Shown here: piece after piece, positions 63,595 through 64,000 of the stretch
Layout of the letters: every line of letters begins with the position of its first letter
How positions within the stretch are numbered: position 1 is the stretch's first letter
Source of the DNA: an uncultured Clostridia bacterium
GTDB taxonomy: Bacteria; Bacillota; Clostridia; Christensenellales; Pumilibacteraceae
NCBI GenBank assembly: GCA_947066105.1
Contig: CAMSYM010000007.1
Location: 31,610-95,609, forward strand
Length of the DNA: 64,000 nt
Direction of reading: 5' to 3'
The notes under the pieces: generated by a model
Told to the model about the DNA's origin: nothing
Databases searched by the model: none
Seen by the model: the letters and a program-made list of their open reading frames with translations, nothing else
Position numbers and translations under genes: made by a program

Positions 63595-64000
63595 TAGCGT
63601 GCCACTGTTTTTTGTCCTACGTAGCAAGGCATAGCCTTATTCCGAACAAGCGTAGTGTACTGCTATTTTGTTTTGTCATTCCGAACAAGCGTTGCGCAGT
63701 GGGCAATCTCATCTTTATTTTTATATGGTTGAGATCCTTCGCTTCGCTCAGGATGACAAAATAATATGTTGAATAGTCAAACCACTCACCCCCACATCTC
63801 GACTGGGCAAGCGAGAATAGCCAAACCACTCACCCATCATCTCGACCGAAACGAGCAATAGCGAGTGTAGTGGAGAGATCTAGGCATAGCCGCATAAATA
63901 ATCTCGACCTTAATTCCGCTTTCCGAATTCCTAATTCCGAATTCCCATTGCGGCGGTTCGCCTTGATTTCTCGACTGCGCTTCGCTCCGCTCGAAATGAT
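63595..64000. repeat. intergenic repeat cluster 6 (families A and B), cut by the window end
   Basis: An A-type fragment begins at about 63614; a full A element spans about 63675-63761 (TGTCATTCCGAAC ... TCAGGATGACA). B arms follow at about 63786 (truncated, like those in cluster 2), 63836 and 63952, the last broken off at the window end. From 63403 to 63595 I see only AT-rich sequence with no gene. Confidence 0.85.

Overview
The window looks like a chromosomal segment of an uncultured anaerobic gut Clostridia (Firmicutes). Support comes from spoVG, a two-subunit class I fumarase, a TM1266-type hydrogenase regulator, the rpmH-rnpA-yidD-yidC-jag block, sigma-A promoters with 17-bp spacers, purine-rich Shine-Dalgarno sites and Gly-rich surface glycosidases. 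A Christensenellales-like lineage is a guess from protein style only. No rRNA, tRNA, CRISPR array, phage or transposase was seen. Most genes lie on the minus strand.

Region 1 (1-12000, minus): a small lipoprotein, an AgrA/AgrC-like LytTR regulator and GHKL kinase pair with an 11-G tract at their junction, then a three-gene surface carbohydrate locus: two membrane-anchored GH3 glycosidases in permuted domain order flanking a four-repeat InlB-type lipoprotein. Region 2 (12670-21520): an operon walJ - CPBP protease - CPBP protease - rlmH - M14 peptidase - tadA, divergent from fumarase alpha/beta and an M29 aminopeptidase; then a PflX-like radical SAM protein with a DUF2726 protein. Region 3 (21600-26450): jag, yidC, yidD, rnpA and rpmH behind one strong promoter; where dnaA is often found there is a divergent TtcA-like sulfurtransferase and a HAD phosphatase.

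Region 4 (26600-34200): a YtrA-type GntR regulator with a near-ideal promoter/operator controls an ABC ATPase, a membrane protein and two unknown envelope/secreted proteins; then upp-uraA and an orphan OmpR-type regulator. Region 5 (34300-44100): a CtpE-like P-type ATPase, a NitT/TauT-type permease and binding protein without an ATPase, a TM1266 regulator with a long leader, a PhnP-like hydrolase, an acyl-CoA-ligase-like enzyme and a DUF1624 membrane acyltransferase. Region 6 (44200-58350): two tandem MacB-like ABC exporters sharing an identical 374-bp 5' end, mnmG, a polyamine cluster (XRE-cupin regulator, potA, potB, potC, potD), spoVG, murC and a small membrane protein. Region 7 (59250-63400): polysaccharide deacetylase lipoprotein, an unknown anchored protein and ftsH.

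Six intergenic gaps (about 12.3, 29.9-30.9, 37.2-37.9, 39.8-40.3, 58.5-59.2 and 63.6-64.0 kb) are filled with two related families of long fold-back repeats whose outer arms are conserved and whose hairpin tips vary. Together with the G-tract at the two-component gene junction and the recently homogenised ABC pair, these are the most unusual features here. All calls come from reading the sequence; no database search was run.
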